Below are positions 1 to 10,253 of a stretch of DNA of 64,000 nt, piece after piece. This DNA comes from Cricetomys ansorgei (Eukaryota; Chordata; Mammalia; Rodentia; Nesomyidae). Below the pieces are notes generated by a model. The model did not search any database. It was not told the origin of the DNA and saw only the letters and a program-made list of their open reading frames with translations. Location of the stretch: NCBI GenBank assembly GCA_026225945.1, contig JAMJFZ010004031.1, positions 887,501-951,500 of the forward strand. The letters run 5' to 3'. The position numbers and the translations under genes are program-made. The stretch's first letter is position 1. Each line of letters opens with the position of its first letter.

Positions 1-694
1 AGCTGACAGATTCAAATTGACCTTCTGAGGCTGCTGACTGTTTCTGATGGAACTGTGACTGGCTGACTTGTACAACTTCTCTGACTGAACTCCTCTGCTC
101 TGATTCAAACTGAGTCTGTTAGTTGACTCTTTCAAACTCACTCTACTGCTGAACTAACTGCCTCTGTGTCTCTGCCTCAGCTTCAGACTACCTCTGTGTC
201 TCTCTGAACTCCCTGTGATTTTCTGAACTCAGAGCCTGCTTTTACAGCCTGAGAGTTGGTTGTGTCCTCTGATTCAATCTCAGAATTCACTCTGCTGACT
301 CTTCACTGTGATTCAATGTCAGAGTTGGAATTAAAGGCATGTGCTCACTCTATAACCTTGAACTGACAGCCATGAGTCAGATTTGGCAGTCAGAGACTGA
401 CTTCTGAACTGACTACTTCCTTTTAGAACCCTAGTATTGGTAGTAAAGGTGCTGGTTATGTTACTTTAACCACAAAAATCAATTTACCTAGTGTTAGCAC
501 AGAGGACAGGATTAGTCTGACTAATATTTTTACTGCATTCCATTCAGATCACACAGGCCTCTAAATCTGATCCCTTCTCCCTTCGTACAGACTCATGGAT
601 TTGATCCCTTCCTATCTATCATACAGGGCTTTTAATGTGATCTTTTTCCAGAGTAGCCATGTTGCTGGATCAAATGGTTAAATATTCCCCTATA
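1..694 (-). mobile_element. LTR of family A (copy A1), 3' end cut by the window edge
   Basis: Read on the minus strand, this LTR starts at 694 with TATAGGGGAATATTTAACC, close to the TGTAGAGGAATATTTAATC start of copies at 28417, 53626 and 61497. It then follows the same order: a 'CATGGCTACTCTGG' block, a 'GGATCAAATCC' block, a SINE-like CATGCCTTTAATTCC segment (plus strand about 333-351) and a long degenerate CAGT/GTTCAG-rich core. The poly(A)-signal end lies beyond position 1, so its 3' target duplication cannot be checked. No coding potential is expected in an LTR. Family assignment by similarity to the other copies is strong; the class (ERVK-like) is inferred from the 6-bp duplications of sister copies. 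Confidence 0.85.
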
Positions 695-699
695 GTTTT

Positions 700-985
700 A
701 TTTACATATTATATGTCACAGTCTATTGAGGGTAGCCAAGGGAAGAACTCAAGGCAGGATCCTGGAGTCAGGAATGAAGTTAAGCCATGTAGACACCTCT
801 CTAGCTTGCTTATGCGTTCCTCATGGCTTGCTTTGCCTGCTTTCTCATTCCATTCAGTACCATATATGTATAGCGATGTCACTGCCCTGAATGAACTGTG
901 TACTCCCATATCAATCACTAACCAAGAAAATACCCTACAAACTTGCCTATTGGCCATTCCTATGGAGGCATTTTCTCAATTAATA
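700..985 (+). repeat. Dispersed rodent repeat, fragment (family name uncertain)
   Basis: The stretch with 'CTCATGGCTTGCTTTGCCTG', 'ATATCAATCACTAACCAAG' and 'TATGGAGGCATTTTCTCAAT' has the same order of blocks as 52830-53215 in this window. Both match a dispersed repeat I recall as very common in mouse DNA. I cannot name the RepeatMasker family with certainty. It lies between the family-A LTR and the L1 5'UTR. The open frame crossing it is not supported as a gene. Confidence 0.6.
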
Positions 986-989
986 TCTT

Positions 990-2000
990 TCACTATGGTC
1001 AGGAAAACTAGTAAGCTAACTTCAGATCTTTACCTCTGCCTCCATTTGTCTAAGTCCAACCCCCCTCCCCCAGTTTCATCTTTAGATCTTCAGCAGAATA
1101 CCTACAGCTACTTCTGTTACCTCATCTCCAGTGGAGTCCACACATCTCCCTCTACTAGCATCCCTCCCCCAACTTGTTTTATTCCAGGCCCCCACCTCAG
1201 CAGGGTCTCCCTGGGGATTCTCAGGACACTCTGGCCAGGGAATCAGGTAGGTGGGTCAACAGCAGGCCTTCACCTTTCCTATTTTCCAAAACAAAGCCAC
1301 TAGTCTCAACCTGAGAAGAATCCTTATCTGCAGAAGAACACCTGCAATAGCCTCACCCTACCTCAACTCTAGTGGATCCTGCAGATCTTCTCACGTAACC
1401 TCACTCCACCTACTCTTTGCTTTATACCAGCCCTCAAATCCAGCAAACACTCCCTGGGAGCCCAAAGGCCACTTGAATCAAGAAAAGAGGCAGGCTAATT
1501 ACAGATCTTCACCTGTTGCTGTACTCTTCCCAGTCTGACCACCTTGTCCTGTTTCAAACCCCAGCTCAGTAGTAGAACACTTGCCATAGCCTCTCTTCCC
1601 CTCATGTACCCATCTCCAGTGGATCACAGAGATCCCCTCCTCCAAGTTATTGGCTTGTCCCAGCTTCCAACTTCTGCTGGCACTCCTTGGAGCCCACCAA
1701 TCATTATGACCAGAGAAGCAAGTAGGCTAACTGCATATAATTACCTTTCCAATCCCTCATGTCCAATCCCCAAGTCTCATCTGCAACTTTGTAGCAAAAC
1801 TTTTGCTCTGCCCTTTTCTGACTCTTTGTGCCCATACTCGGGGACAAAATAAGCTGATCTGGTTGGAGCACCCTGCTTTCCTCCCTATTATGAAGGCCCT
1901 CTACCAACCACAGCCCTTCCTCATTCCTATGTCTCAAGTCCCAATACCCAGAAACACATTTTACCTGGAACCTACAGTGCCCAAAACTATTAATACTCAG
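990..2000 (+). repeat. L1 5'UTR tandem monomers, about 235-240 bp period
   Basis: Two landmarks recur at nearly regular spacing. 'Aggcaggctaatt/agtaggctaact' plus 'agatctt(c/t)acct' occurs near 1000, 1240, 1479 and 1712. 'Atagcctc...ctc(t/c)agtgga' occurs near 1110, 1350 and 1585. This gives about four diverged tandem units immediately upstream of ORF1-like sequence, as expected for monomer-type rodent L1 promoters. In active L1s such monomers drive sense transcription; these are heavily mutated. The overlapping short open frames are artefacts of low stop-codon density in C-rich DNA. Confidence 0.7.
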
Positions 2001-3218
2001 AAGATTTTCCTATAGACAACACACTCTCCTAAGAATCTGAAAGGAAATGGACACCAAAGAACAAAACACCCACTCTACAAAGACAAATCATTATATCAGC
2101 TCCTAGAATTATAATCTTCCTAATTCCAGAAGCCTAAATGCTAGCATAAAAACACAATAACAGCCAGGACACTGTATCTCCACTAGAACTCAGCCACCCT
2201 ACCAATGCAGGCCCAGAATATTCTAATATAACTGTCATACAAGTAAAAGACCTTAAAACAGCCTTTATTAATACAACAGAGGTCCTTAAAAAAGGAAATC
2301 AATGAATCCCGAAAAGAAATCTATGAAAACAAAGAAACAGTGAAAGGAAATGAATAAAATCAGTCAAGACCCAAAAATGGAAATAGAATCAGTGAAGAAA
2401 ACACAAACTGAAGGAAATCTGGAAATAAAAAAATTTAGGAACTCAAACAGGAACCAATGAGGCAAGCTTCACTAGCAGAATACAAGAGATGGAAGAATAT
2501 AAGCATTGAATACACAACAGAAGAAATGGACGCATCAGTCAAAAAGAATGCTAAATCTAAAAAAGTCCTGGTGCAAAATTTCTGGGAAATCTGAAACACT
2601 AGGAAAATATCAAATCTAAGAACAATAGGAATCGAGGAAGGAGAAGAAACAGGTCAGACACAGAATTATTTTCAACAAAATTCTAGAGGAAATTTTACTT
2701 AACCTGAAAAGGTGATACCTATCAACATACAAGAAGCATATAGAACACCAAGTAGACTAGCCCAGAAAAGAAATTTCTCTCCGCACATAATAATCAAAAT
2801 ACTAGATGTATAGAACAAAGAAGTGATACTAAAAGCTGCATGGGATAAAGACAACATAATATATAAATGCAGACTTGTTAGAATTATACCTGGCTTCTCA
2901 ATGAAAATTTTAATATGGCATGGACAGAATGTGCTGCACACACTAGAAGACTACAAATGCCATCCCAGATTACTATATCCAGCAAAACTCTCCATTGAAG
3001 TAGGTGGAGAAAATAAGACATTCCATAATTAAATCAAATTTAAGGAAGATCTATTTACAAATCCAGACCTAAGAAGGATCTAGAAGGTAAACCACAACCA
3101 AAAGACATTAACTAGTTCAAGGAAGCACTGGTAATAAATAATCTCAGACCTGCAAAGTCAAAATAAATTGGAAGCACCCACACATACAACAACAGAAACA
3201 AACACACACACAGTCTCA

Positions 3219-3260
3219 TACCACCACCATCACCACCACCAATACCACCATCAACAACAA
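3219..3260 (+). repeat. (CCA/ACC)n-like tract in the L1 ORF1-ORF2 spacer
   Basis: Degenerate ACC/CCA/CAA triplets expand the short linker between L1 ORF1 and ORF2. Probably a private microsatellite expansion of this copy. Confidence 0.7.
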
Positions 3261-5159
3261 TATCAGGAATTAACAATTATTAGTCATTGATATCTCTCAA
3301 CATAAAAGGTCTCACTTTCCCAATAAAAATACACAGACTAACAGAATGGATGGAAAAACAGGAATCATCTTTCTGCTGCATTCAAAAAATTCACCTTAAT
3401 ATCAAGGACAGACATCATTTCAAGAGTTAGATAAAAGGTTAGAAAAATATATTCCAAGCAAATTGACCTAAGAAGCAAGCATTTGTAGCCATTTTAATAT
3501 CTAAAAAATAGTTTTCGAAACAAAACTATTCAGAAGAGAAAGGGAAGGGTACTGCATATCAAAAGGACATTTCAATTCTTAACATCCATACCCCAAATAA
3601 AAGGGCACCCAAATGTGTAAAAGAAACACTACTACAGCCTACATCATACATTAATTCCCCACACACTGATAATGGGAGACATCAGTACCCCATATTTGTG
3701 GGATTAATAGTTCATCATACATATATCAATGGATGTAATCCACAATATAAACAAACTGAAAGACATAAACCACATGATCATTTCCTTGGATGCTGAAAAT
3801 GACTTTTACAAAGTAAAATACCCCTTCTTGATAAAAGTCCTACAGATTCGCCACAAATGGAACATACTTCAACATAATAAAGGAAGTTTATAGCAAGGCC
3901 ATAGCCAATACCAACTTAAATAAAGAGGAATTCAAAGCAATTACACGAAAATCAGGAACAAAAGATATCCACTCTCTACATACCTATTCAACATAGTATT
4001 TGAAGTGTTAGCTAAAGGAATAATACAACTGAGGGAGATAAAGATGATACAAATTTAAAAAAAAAGAAGTAAAAGTATCATTATTTTCAGATGATATGGC
4101 AATATGCATAAATGACCCTAAAAATTCCACCAAGAAACTCCTATAGCTGATAAACATATTGAGCAATGTAGCTGGATAAAAATTTAACTCAGAAAAATCA
4201 ATGGCCCTCCTATACAGAAATGACAAATGAATATAAAAATAAATCATGGAAACAACACCCTCACAATAGCATCAAATAATAGAAAATATAATGGGGTATC
4301 TCTAACCAAACAAGAGAAAGACTTGTATGATAAAAAAAACTTCAGGTCATTTCAGAAAGAAATTAAAGAAGTAATCAGAAGATGGAAAGATCTCCTGTGC
4401 TTGTGGATTGGTAGGATTACAATAATAAAGTGGCCAGCCTACTGAAAACAATCTATAGATTCAATACAATCCTCATCAAAATTCTTCACAGAGCTTGAAA
4501 TGACAATTTTCAGCTTTCCATAGAAGCACAAAAAACTCAGGATAATTAAAATCATCCTCAATAAGGATTTCTGGGGGTATCTCTATTCTAATTTTGGGTT
4601 GTACTGCAAATCTATAGTATTAAAAATGTATGACATTTACTAAAAATAGACATGTTGCTCAATGGAATTGAATTGAAGTCCTATTCGTAAATCTACATGC
4701 CAACAGATATTGATTTTTATTAAGGAGGCCAGAAATGCACCCTGGGAAAAAGACCTCATCTTCACCAAATGATGCTGGTTAAATTGGATTTCTAAATGCA
4801 GAAGAATCCAAGTACATTCATACTTATCCCATTGCATAAAACCTAACTTCAAATGTATTAATGACCTCACCATAAAAACAGGTACACTGAACCTGATAGA
4901 AGAGAAAGTAGGGAATAAACATGAACTCCTTGGCACAGGAGATGACTTTCTGAATGGAGCATCAATGGCACAAGCACTAGGATCAAAAATTAATAAATGA
5001 TATCATATGGAAATGAGAAGCTTCTGCATAGGAAAGGACACCAACATTCAGGGAAAGCATCAGTCTACAGAATGAGAAAATATGTTTTGCCAACTGTACG
5101 TCTGATAGAGAGCTAATATTAAAAATATATAATGAACTAAAAAAAAACTAGAAATATAA

Positions 5160-5332
5160 TAGAGCAGCAATGAATATGGATGATCAAATATCTTTATAGT
5201 AGGATGAAGCATCCTTTGGGTATATGTACAAGAGTGGAATAGCATGATCTTGAGGTAGATTATTTCCAGTTCTACTAAGGAATCACCATGCTGAATTCCA
5301 TAGTAGCTGTATCAAAAAAGACAAATACCCCA
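5160..5332 (-). mobile_element. Short antisense L1 ORF2 C-terminal fragment
   Basis: The plus strand reads 'AGCATCCTTTGGGTATATG', 'GATCTTGAGGTAGATTA' and 'CATAGTAGCTGTATC'. This is the reverse complement of the ORF2 C-terminal segment seen in sense at about 47480-47590 (GGGCATATACCCAAAGGA). It sits between two sense L1 copies. Its source lies downstream in ORF2 of the sense sequence on either side, so it is not a simple twin-priming 5' inversion. Confidence 0.75.
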
Positions 5333-5392
5333 ATTTTTAAAAATGTGATATTTAGAGAGCATTAAAGAATACAATTTCTCCAACCACCTCAC

Positions 5393-5721
5393 TGTAGTTC
5401 TTAGCTACTGTGTGGGCTCAGCAAGAGAGACAAAGAGGCATATTTCATAACTGCAAACCCTGTCAGACCTCAGCAGATGGAACCACCATCCTGACCAGTG
5501 CTGTACTGGACAGTGGAACCCAGAGCATATCAGCTCAGGTGTTTTAATTCTTTCAGAACACCTCAGGTATTTTACTGATAGCACATGCAGATCATTAGCA
5601 ATTAAACAACCCCACAAAAATCCAACACCTTCAAACAATACAGAATGCTCTAGACTTAGGATAGCCCTCACCCAACAGTGCATAAAACAATTTTAAACAT
5701 AACTAATAAACTTCCCCAAAA
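5393..5721 (-). repeat. 3' LTR of the nested family-B element
   Basis: On the minus strand it starts TTTTGGGGAAGTTTATTAG and ends AACTACA just before the CCTCAC duplication. It is the counterpart of 7042-7382 and of the solo LTR at 17871-18189. Confidence 0.85.
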
Positions 5722-7041
5722 TTTCCCCTTTTCTGTACAAAAAAATGTTTTACCTTCACAACACAATTTAACACTGCACCAGCAAAACTTTACAAGAGAA
5801 ACAATTATTAGGCTTCTAATACACATTACCAAATGATACCAAACATCTGTTAAGCTTTCTCAATGTCTTTGGACAGCAGAAAAACATTATCAATGTCCTA
5901 TAATCTGGAATTCACTCACAATCTTCTGGGCTCCTTCAAAGGGCTTAGGTGATTTCTTTGGCTCTGCCCTCTACAGAACACACAGTTTGTCCTCCATAAT
6001 CTGGCTGGCTCCACTCCACTGCTGCTGCTATTCTTTGTGGTTGTCCCATGTACTGACATCTTCAGAACTGCTGCTGGGGTCCCTTGATGCAACTGGGCTG
6101 CACTTTCACCAATAGCCTCTCCTGATCTCTCTTCCTGGTGCCAAGCCTCAGTTACTCTCCATGACCCCTTTGTGCCTTCAAAACCAGTAATACCTGAATG
6201 TCTCTTATGATACCAAGTTCAGCTACCAACATGAGATACAACCTCACCCAGTTCTGGAAGACAGCTGCTGTGTGCTGACCCTGAGAAAACACTTTCCAGA
6301 TTTTAAGATAGATTCTAGTTTGTTGGGAAAATAACTGGTCACTTTGACTGCAGTAAGGGTTCCCTCATGGGATGGAGTTCCCATCACCATAGCAGATGTG
6401 TCTTATCAGGACCTCTTGTAGACAGGTTTGCAGGGAGAAAAAAAAAAAAACTGTTCAGTTCAACTAAATGGCTTTTTGGATCTATGCTTTGGGTTCTACA
6501 ACAACTGAAGGTCCTGGGCCAGTGGGAAGAATATTTGGGAAAGTCTTGGCAGTTTGGCATCCTTATACACCACTACTAAGGGGAAACATAAACCCTTCTT
6601 CATAGACCTCAAACATGAAATCTTGAGCTTCACACATATACAACGCAACTATCAGAAAACTCAGTTTGTGAAACATCAAATTACCACCAGCAGCAGGAGG
6701 GAGCATCAGCTCCCTGATCAGGAAAAGCAGTAAGAACCTTGCTTTTTCCTGCTCCCAGGTGAATTTTATACCTCTAAGGGCCTCCATTCTGTGGCTCTCA
6801 CCTTGGAGCTTTTTTCATCATTTATTTATTAATTTCACAGCCTTTTCTCTTCATAGAGGCTTATTTCTTTCTCTCACTCCTTTTCCTTCAGAAGCCTTCC
6901 ACTAATTCCTTAATTTCTATTCTCTGGTAGCTTCCCTGAGCATACTTTACTGGACTCTGTGAGGTCTGGAATTTATTTTTCTTCCTTGTTTCCACATTGG
7001 ATTAGGTGATGTGATGGTCTGGCTCACTTTGATGCATCATT

Positions 7042-7382
7042 TGTAGTAGTATGCTACTGCTGGAGTGGCTCAGCAAAGAAGGAAGGAGACATATTTCATA
7101 ACTGCAAACCCTTCCAGATCTCAGCAGAAGGAACCACCATACTGGCCAGCACCACACTCGATCAACAGTGGAACCCTGAGCATCTCATCTCAGGCGTTTT
7201 TATTCTTTCAGAACACCTTAGGTATTTTACTGATAGCGCATGCAAATCATTAGCAGTTAAACAACCCCCACAGAAATCCAATACCTGCAAACAATACAGA
7301 ATGCCCTAGACTTAGGATAGCATCTTACTCAGCAGTGCATAAAACAATTTTAAACATAACTAAAAAATAAACTTCCCCAATA
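7042..7382 (-). repeat. 5' LTR of the nested family-B element
   Basis: On the minus strand it starts TATTGGGGAAGTTTA and ends CATACTACTACA. The mutated first bases (TATT instead of TGTT) fit an old insertion. Immediately internal to it I do not recognise a TGG-type primer-binding site. Confidence 0.85.
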
Positions 7383-8610
7383 CCTCACAGATCCTTTTCC
7401 AAAATTGACCACATACTTGGAAACAAAGCAAGCCTCAATAGTTACAAGAAAATTGAAATAACCTCCTGCATCTTAATAAGACCACCATGGATTAAAGCTG
7501 GACTTCAACAGCAACAGCAAAAACAGAAGGCCTACAAATCCATGGAAACTGAACAACTCTCTACTTAATGATACTGGGTCAAGACAGAAATGAAGAAAGA
7601 AATTAAAGATTTTCTAGAATTTAATGAAAATGAATTTACAACATTCCCAAACTTACAGGACACATTGAAAGTGGTCCTAAGAGGAAAAATTATAGCATAA
7701 AGTACCTACCAGAAAAAAGTGGAGAAGTCACATACTAGCAAATTAAGAGAATATCTAAAAGCCCTAGAACAAAAATAAGCAAATGCACTTAAGAGAAGTA
7801 GAGAGCAAGAAATAATCTGAGGGCTGAAATCAATAAAATAGAAACAAAGAGAATAATTCAAAGAATATATGAAAAAGAGATCTGGTTCTTTGAGAAAATC
7901 AACAAGATAGACAAAGTCCTAATTAAAAGACTGACAGAAAATATCCAAATAAAAAAAATCAAAAATGGAAAGGGGGATATAACTACAGACACCAAGGAAA
8001 TCCAAAGGATAATTAGGTAATACTTTAAAAACGTATACTCCACAAAATTGGGAAATCTAAAAGAAATGAATAATTTTCTCAATAGATACCACTTAACCAA
8101 ATTTGAATCAAGATTAGATAAATTTAAACAGTCATTAAAAGCCTCCCAACTACAAAAAGTCCAGGGTCGATGGTTTTAGCTCAGATTTCTATCAGACATT
8201 CAAAGAAACAATAACACCAATACTCTTCAAGTATTTTGCGAAAATAGGAGTAGAAAAACACTGCCAAACTCATTCTATGAGGCCTCAGTCATGCTAATAC
8301 CTGAACCACACAAAGATTCAACAAAGAAAGAGAATTACAGTCCAATTGCCCTCTTGAACCTAGATGCAAAAACACTCAATAAAATGCTTGCAAACCAAAA
8401 TCAAGAACATATCAACAAGATCATCTCCCATGATTAAGTAGCCTTCATCCCAGAAATAAAGGGATGGTTGAACATATGAAAATCAGTCAATGTAATCCAC
8501 TGTATAAACAAACTGAAAGAAAAAAAATCACATGATCATCTCACTAGGTGCCAAGAATGGCTTTTGACTAAATCCAACACCCCTTCTTCAGGGGAGAGAT
8601 CAGGATACAA

Positions 8611-8982
8611 GTGAAATTCCTAAACATAATAAAGGCAATTTACAGAAATCCCACAACCATCAAAAAATTAAATGGAAAGAAACTCAAAGCAATTCCACTA
8701 AAATCAGAAACAGGACAAGGTTGTCCTCTGTATCCATGCCTATTCAATATAATACTTGAATTTCTAACTAGAGCAGTAAGACAACAGGAGATCAAGGGGA
8801 TACAAATTGAAAAGGAAGAAGTCAATTCATCCTTATTTGCAGATGATATGATAGTATATATAAGCGACCCCAAAAACTTGACCAGGGAACTCTTACAGCT
8901 GATAAACAACTTCAGTGAAGTGGCTAGCTACAAGATCAACTCAAAAAAATCAGTAGCCCTCCATATACAAACAACAAATTGA
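8611..8982 (+). pseudogene. L1 ORF2 reverse transcriptase fragment, 123 open codons
   Basis: This is the longest surviving coding block of L1 copy 2. It carries the RT palm order seen in LINE-1 ORF2p: GQGCPLYPCLFNIILE (family: RQGCPLSPYLFNIVLE, near residues 36-50), then SLFADDMIVY (catalytic FADD, near residues 74-83), then NFSEVASYKINSKKS. The methionine start is arbitrary. The frame upstream is broken and a stop at 8980 ends it shortly before the LTR at 9010. In living L1s this domain copies L1 RNA into DNA at the nicked target; here it is an inert remnant. Confidence 0.9.
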
Positions 8983-9009
8983 CTGAAAAAGAAAGTGGGG
9001 AAACAACAC

Positions 9010-9474
9010 TGTTAAAGTAGCCTTCAATCTTTTAATAAGAGTCCATCGTTGAATTTTCCAATGTTCTTTATTAATTACAAACCATGCAGGGAATTCCATA
9101 ACTGGGCAGCTAGGCAGACTTCACTCCTTTGCCCAAAAGCTCTCTCATCCTTCCTTTCTCTCTGCTTCTGCCTCAGACCTTTTAAACTTTTTCCCTTAGC
9201 CCCTCTCCACAACCAGGCCTTCATTACAACACAATAGTATCTTAGCATATCCGACTGGGGGTGATCAGAGTCTTCTCTGATCACTGGCCTTCAGACCTTT
9301 CATTGTGATAGGTCACTTTCAAACTGTAAACAGTTCAGCAGGGCTAGTACAAGGGTGTTGAATGGTAGGAAGCAAGGCCTGCACCCGTCGCAAGGTATCA
9401 GGCTTCCCAGCTACAAGGGGTCAAAGCCCTTTTGCAAACCGAAACAGCACACAAGAGTAAAGTATCCCACAACA
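9010..9474 (-). mobile_element. Solo LTR in L1 copy 2, exact CAACAC target duplication
   Basis: On the minus strand the element starts TGTTGTGGGATACTTTACTC at 9474 and ends GGCTACTTTAACA at 9010, so it has TG...CA ends. CAACAC lies at 9004-9009 and again at 9475-9480. Removing the LTR restores the L1 ORF2 sequence 'GAAACAACACCCTTCA'. An AATAAAG poly(A) signal lies near the 3' end (plus strand 'TTCTTTATTAATT' at about 9063) with an AT-rich TATA-like motif upstream of it (about 9180). The 465-bp length and 6-bp duplication suit a class II (ERVK-type) LTR. It is not the same family as A or B beyond the shared TGTTGTGG start. Confidence 0.88.
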
Positions 9475-9738
9475 CAACACCCTTCAAAATTGCCACAAAT
9501 AGCATAAGGAATCTTGGTGTGACTCTAACCAACAAGTGAAAGATTTGTATGACAAAAACTTTAAGTCCTTGCACAGGGAAATTGAAGATGTCAGAAGATG
9601 ACAAGATCTTCCATGCTCCTATTTTGTTAGGATTAACATAGCGAAAATGGTAATCTTACCAAAAGCAAGCAACAGATTCAACAAAATTCCTATCAAAATA
9701 CAAATACAATTCTTTACAGACCTTGAAAGGACAATACT

Positions 9739-10149
9739 TGTGGGGAGCCGATCTCCCCAAGCCTTTTCCTGCCTCTATCAAGGCCATGATGTTAAACTGC
9801 TTAGGCAGTGAGTAGTTTTCCATCACTGGCCACAAGACCTGTTTGTTTTTCTCTCTTGAAGTTGTTTTTTCCTTTTAGTATTTACCCTTAACTACTTCCT
9901 CCAGTTATGGGGTATCCTGTTTTTGTCCAAATGGAAAAACATCCTATTTTTGTTTTTTGCCCCTAGATATCCTGTTTTGCCCCTAGCTAGTTCCTCCCTC
10001 CTTGGCCTGTAAATGCCATGTAAAAACACTGAATAAATGGACTTGATCAGAGAACTTTGCCTTGTCCCAATCTTTTCAAGTCTCTTGTCCTCCAAAATCC
10101 TCACTCTCTCTTCCAGGATCCCCAGTTGATTGACCTGTGGGCCCAGTCA
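9739..10149 (+). mobile_element. IAP-like solo LTR, exact AATACT target duplication
   Basis: It starts TGTGGGGAGCCGATCTCC, resembling the TGTTGGGAGCCG start of intracisternal A-particle LTRs, and ends GGGCCCAGTCA. AATACT is present at 9733-9738 and 10150-10155, and the L1 ORF2 sequence is continuous across the empty site. Near the 3' end lies AATAAATGGACTTGATC with the signal AATAAA at about 10032. No internal sequence remains, so it is a recombined solo LTR. IAP relatedness rests on the terminal motif and size (411 bp) only. Confidence 0.87.
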
Positions 10150-10201
10150 AATACTTAACTTCATATGGAAACCCCCCCAAACAAAAACAGGATAACACGG
10201 G

Positions 10202-10202
<1 letters not shown>

Positions 10203-10249
<47 letters not shown>
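10203..10249 (+). repeat. (CA)n microsatellite
   Basis: About 23 uninterrupted CA units at the point where L1 copy 2 stops. The overlapping open frame reading TH repeats is an artefact. Confidence 0.98.

Positions 10250-10253
<4 letters not shown>

Larger units (their letters stand above)
990..5155 (+). mobile_element. LINE-1 copy 1: 5'UTR monomers, ORF1, ORF2, all decayed
   Basis: Sense-strand L1 in canonical order. About 990-2000 holds CT-rich 5'UTR tandem units. About 2240-3120 is ORF1-like (adenine-rich coiled-coil part, then 'CCACATAATAATCAAAATAC'-type C-terminal RNA-binding region). About 3280-3700 is ORF2 endonuclease start ('ATATCTCTCAACATAAAAGG'). About 3720-4630 is reverse transcriptase including the FADD-type 'TTTTCAGATGATATGGC' at about 4085. 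About 4640-5155 is the ORF2 C-terminal part. Frames are broken throughout by stops and indels. Between the endonuclease (about 3700) and the RT motif (about 3720) more than 1 kb expected in a full L1 is missing. No 3'UTR or poly(A) tail follows; the element ends at an inverted L1 piece. Confidence 0.88.
5393..7382 (-). mobile_element. Two-LTR non-coding retroelement (family B), with exact CCTCAC target duplications
   Basis: On the minus strand this is a complete LTR-internal-LTR unit. The 5' LTR is 7382-7042, the internal region 7041-5722 (about 1.3 kb) and the 3' LTR 5721-5393. The LTRs align along their whole length at roughly 85% by eye and each carries an AATAAA-type poly(A) signal (AGAATAAAAACGC in the 5' copy). 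A purine run AGAAAAGGGGAAA, a good polypurine tract, abuts the 3' LTR. CCTCAC occurs at 5387-5392 and again at 7383-7388, directly against both LTRs, and the L1 sequence is contiguous once the unit is removed. I see no gag, protease or pol motif and no convincing primer-binding site, so it is non-autonomous or internally deleted. Confidence 0.85.
5335..10200 (+). mobile_element. LINE-1 copy 2 (ORF2), host of three nested LTR insertions
   Basis: ORF2 sequence begins at about 5335 in the endonuclease domain, is interrupted at 5393-7382, and resumes at 7383 with 'CCTTTTCCAAAATTGACC'. It then runs through the linker, the reverse transcriptase (FADDM at about 8838) and the region after it. Two further LTRs interrupt it at 9010-9474 and 9739-10149. 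After the last one it continues 'ACTTCATATGGAAACC' for about 45 bp and stops at a (CA)n tract, so the ORF2 C-terminus and 3'UTR are missing. Each insertion is flanked by an exact 6-bp duplication of L1 sequence, which proves the order of events. It reads younger than copy 1: one 123-codon block is still open across the RT core. Confidence 0.9.

Noticed and set aside
659..2015. Cluster of open frames of 95-214 codons at the window start
   Set aside because: They lie over a dispersed repeat and the C-rich L1 5'UTR tandem units, overlap in several frames, and show no protein domain.
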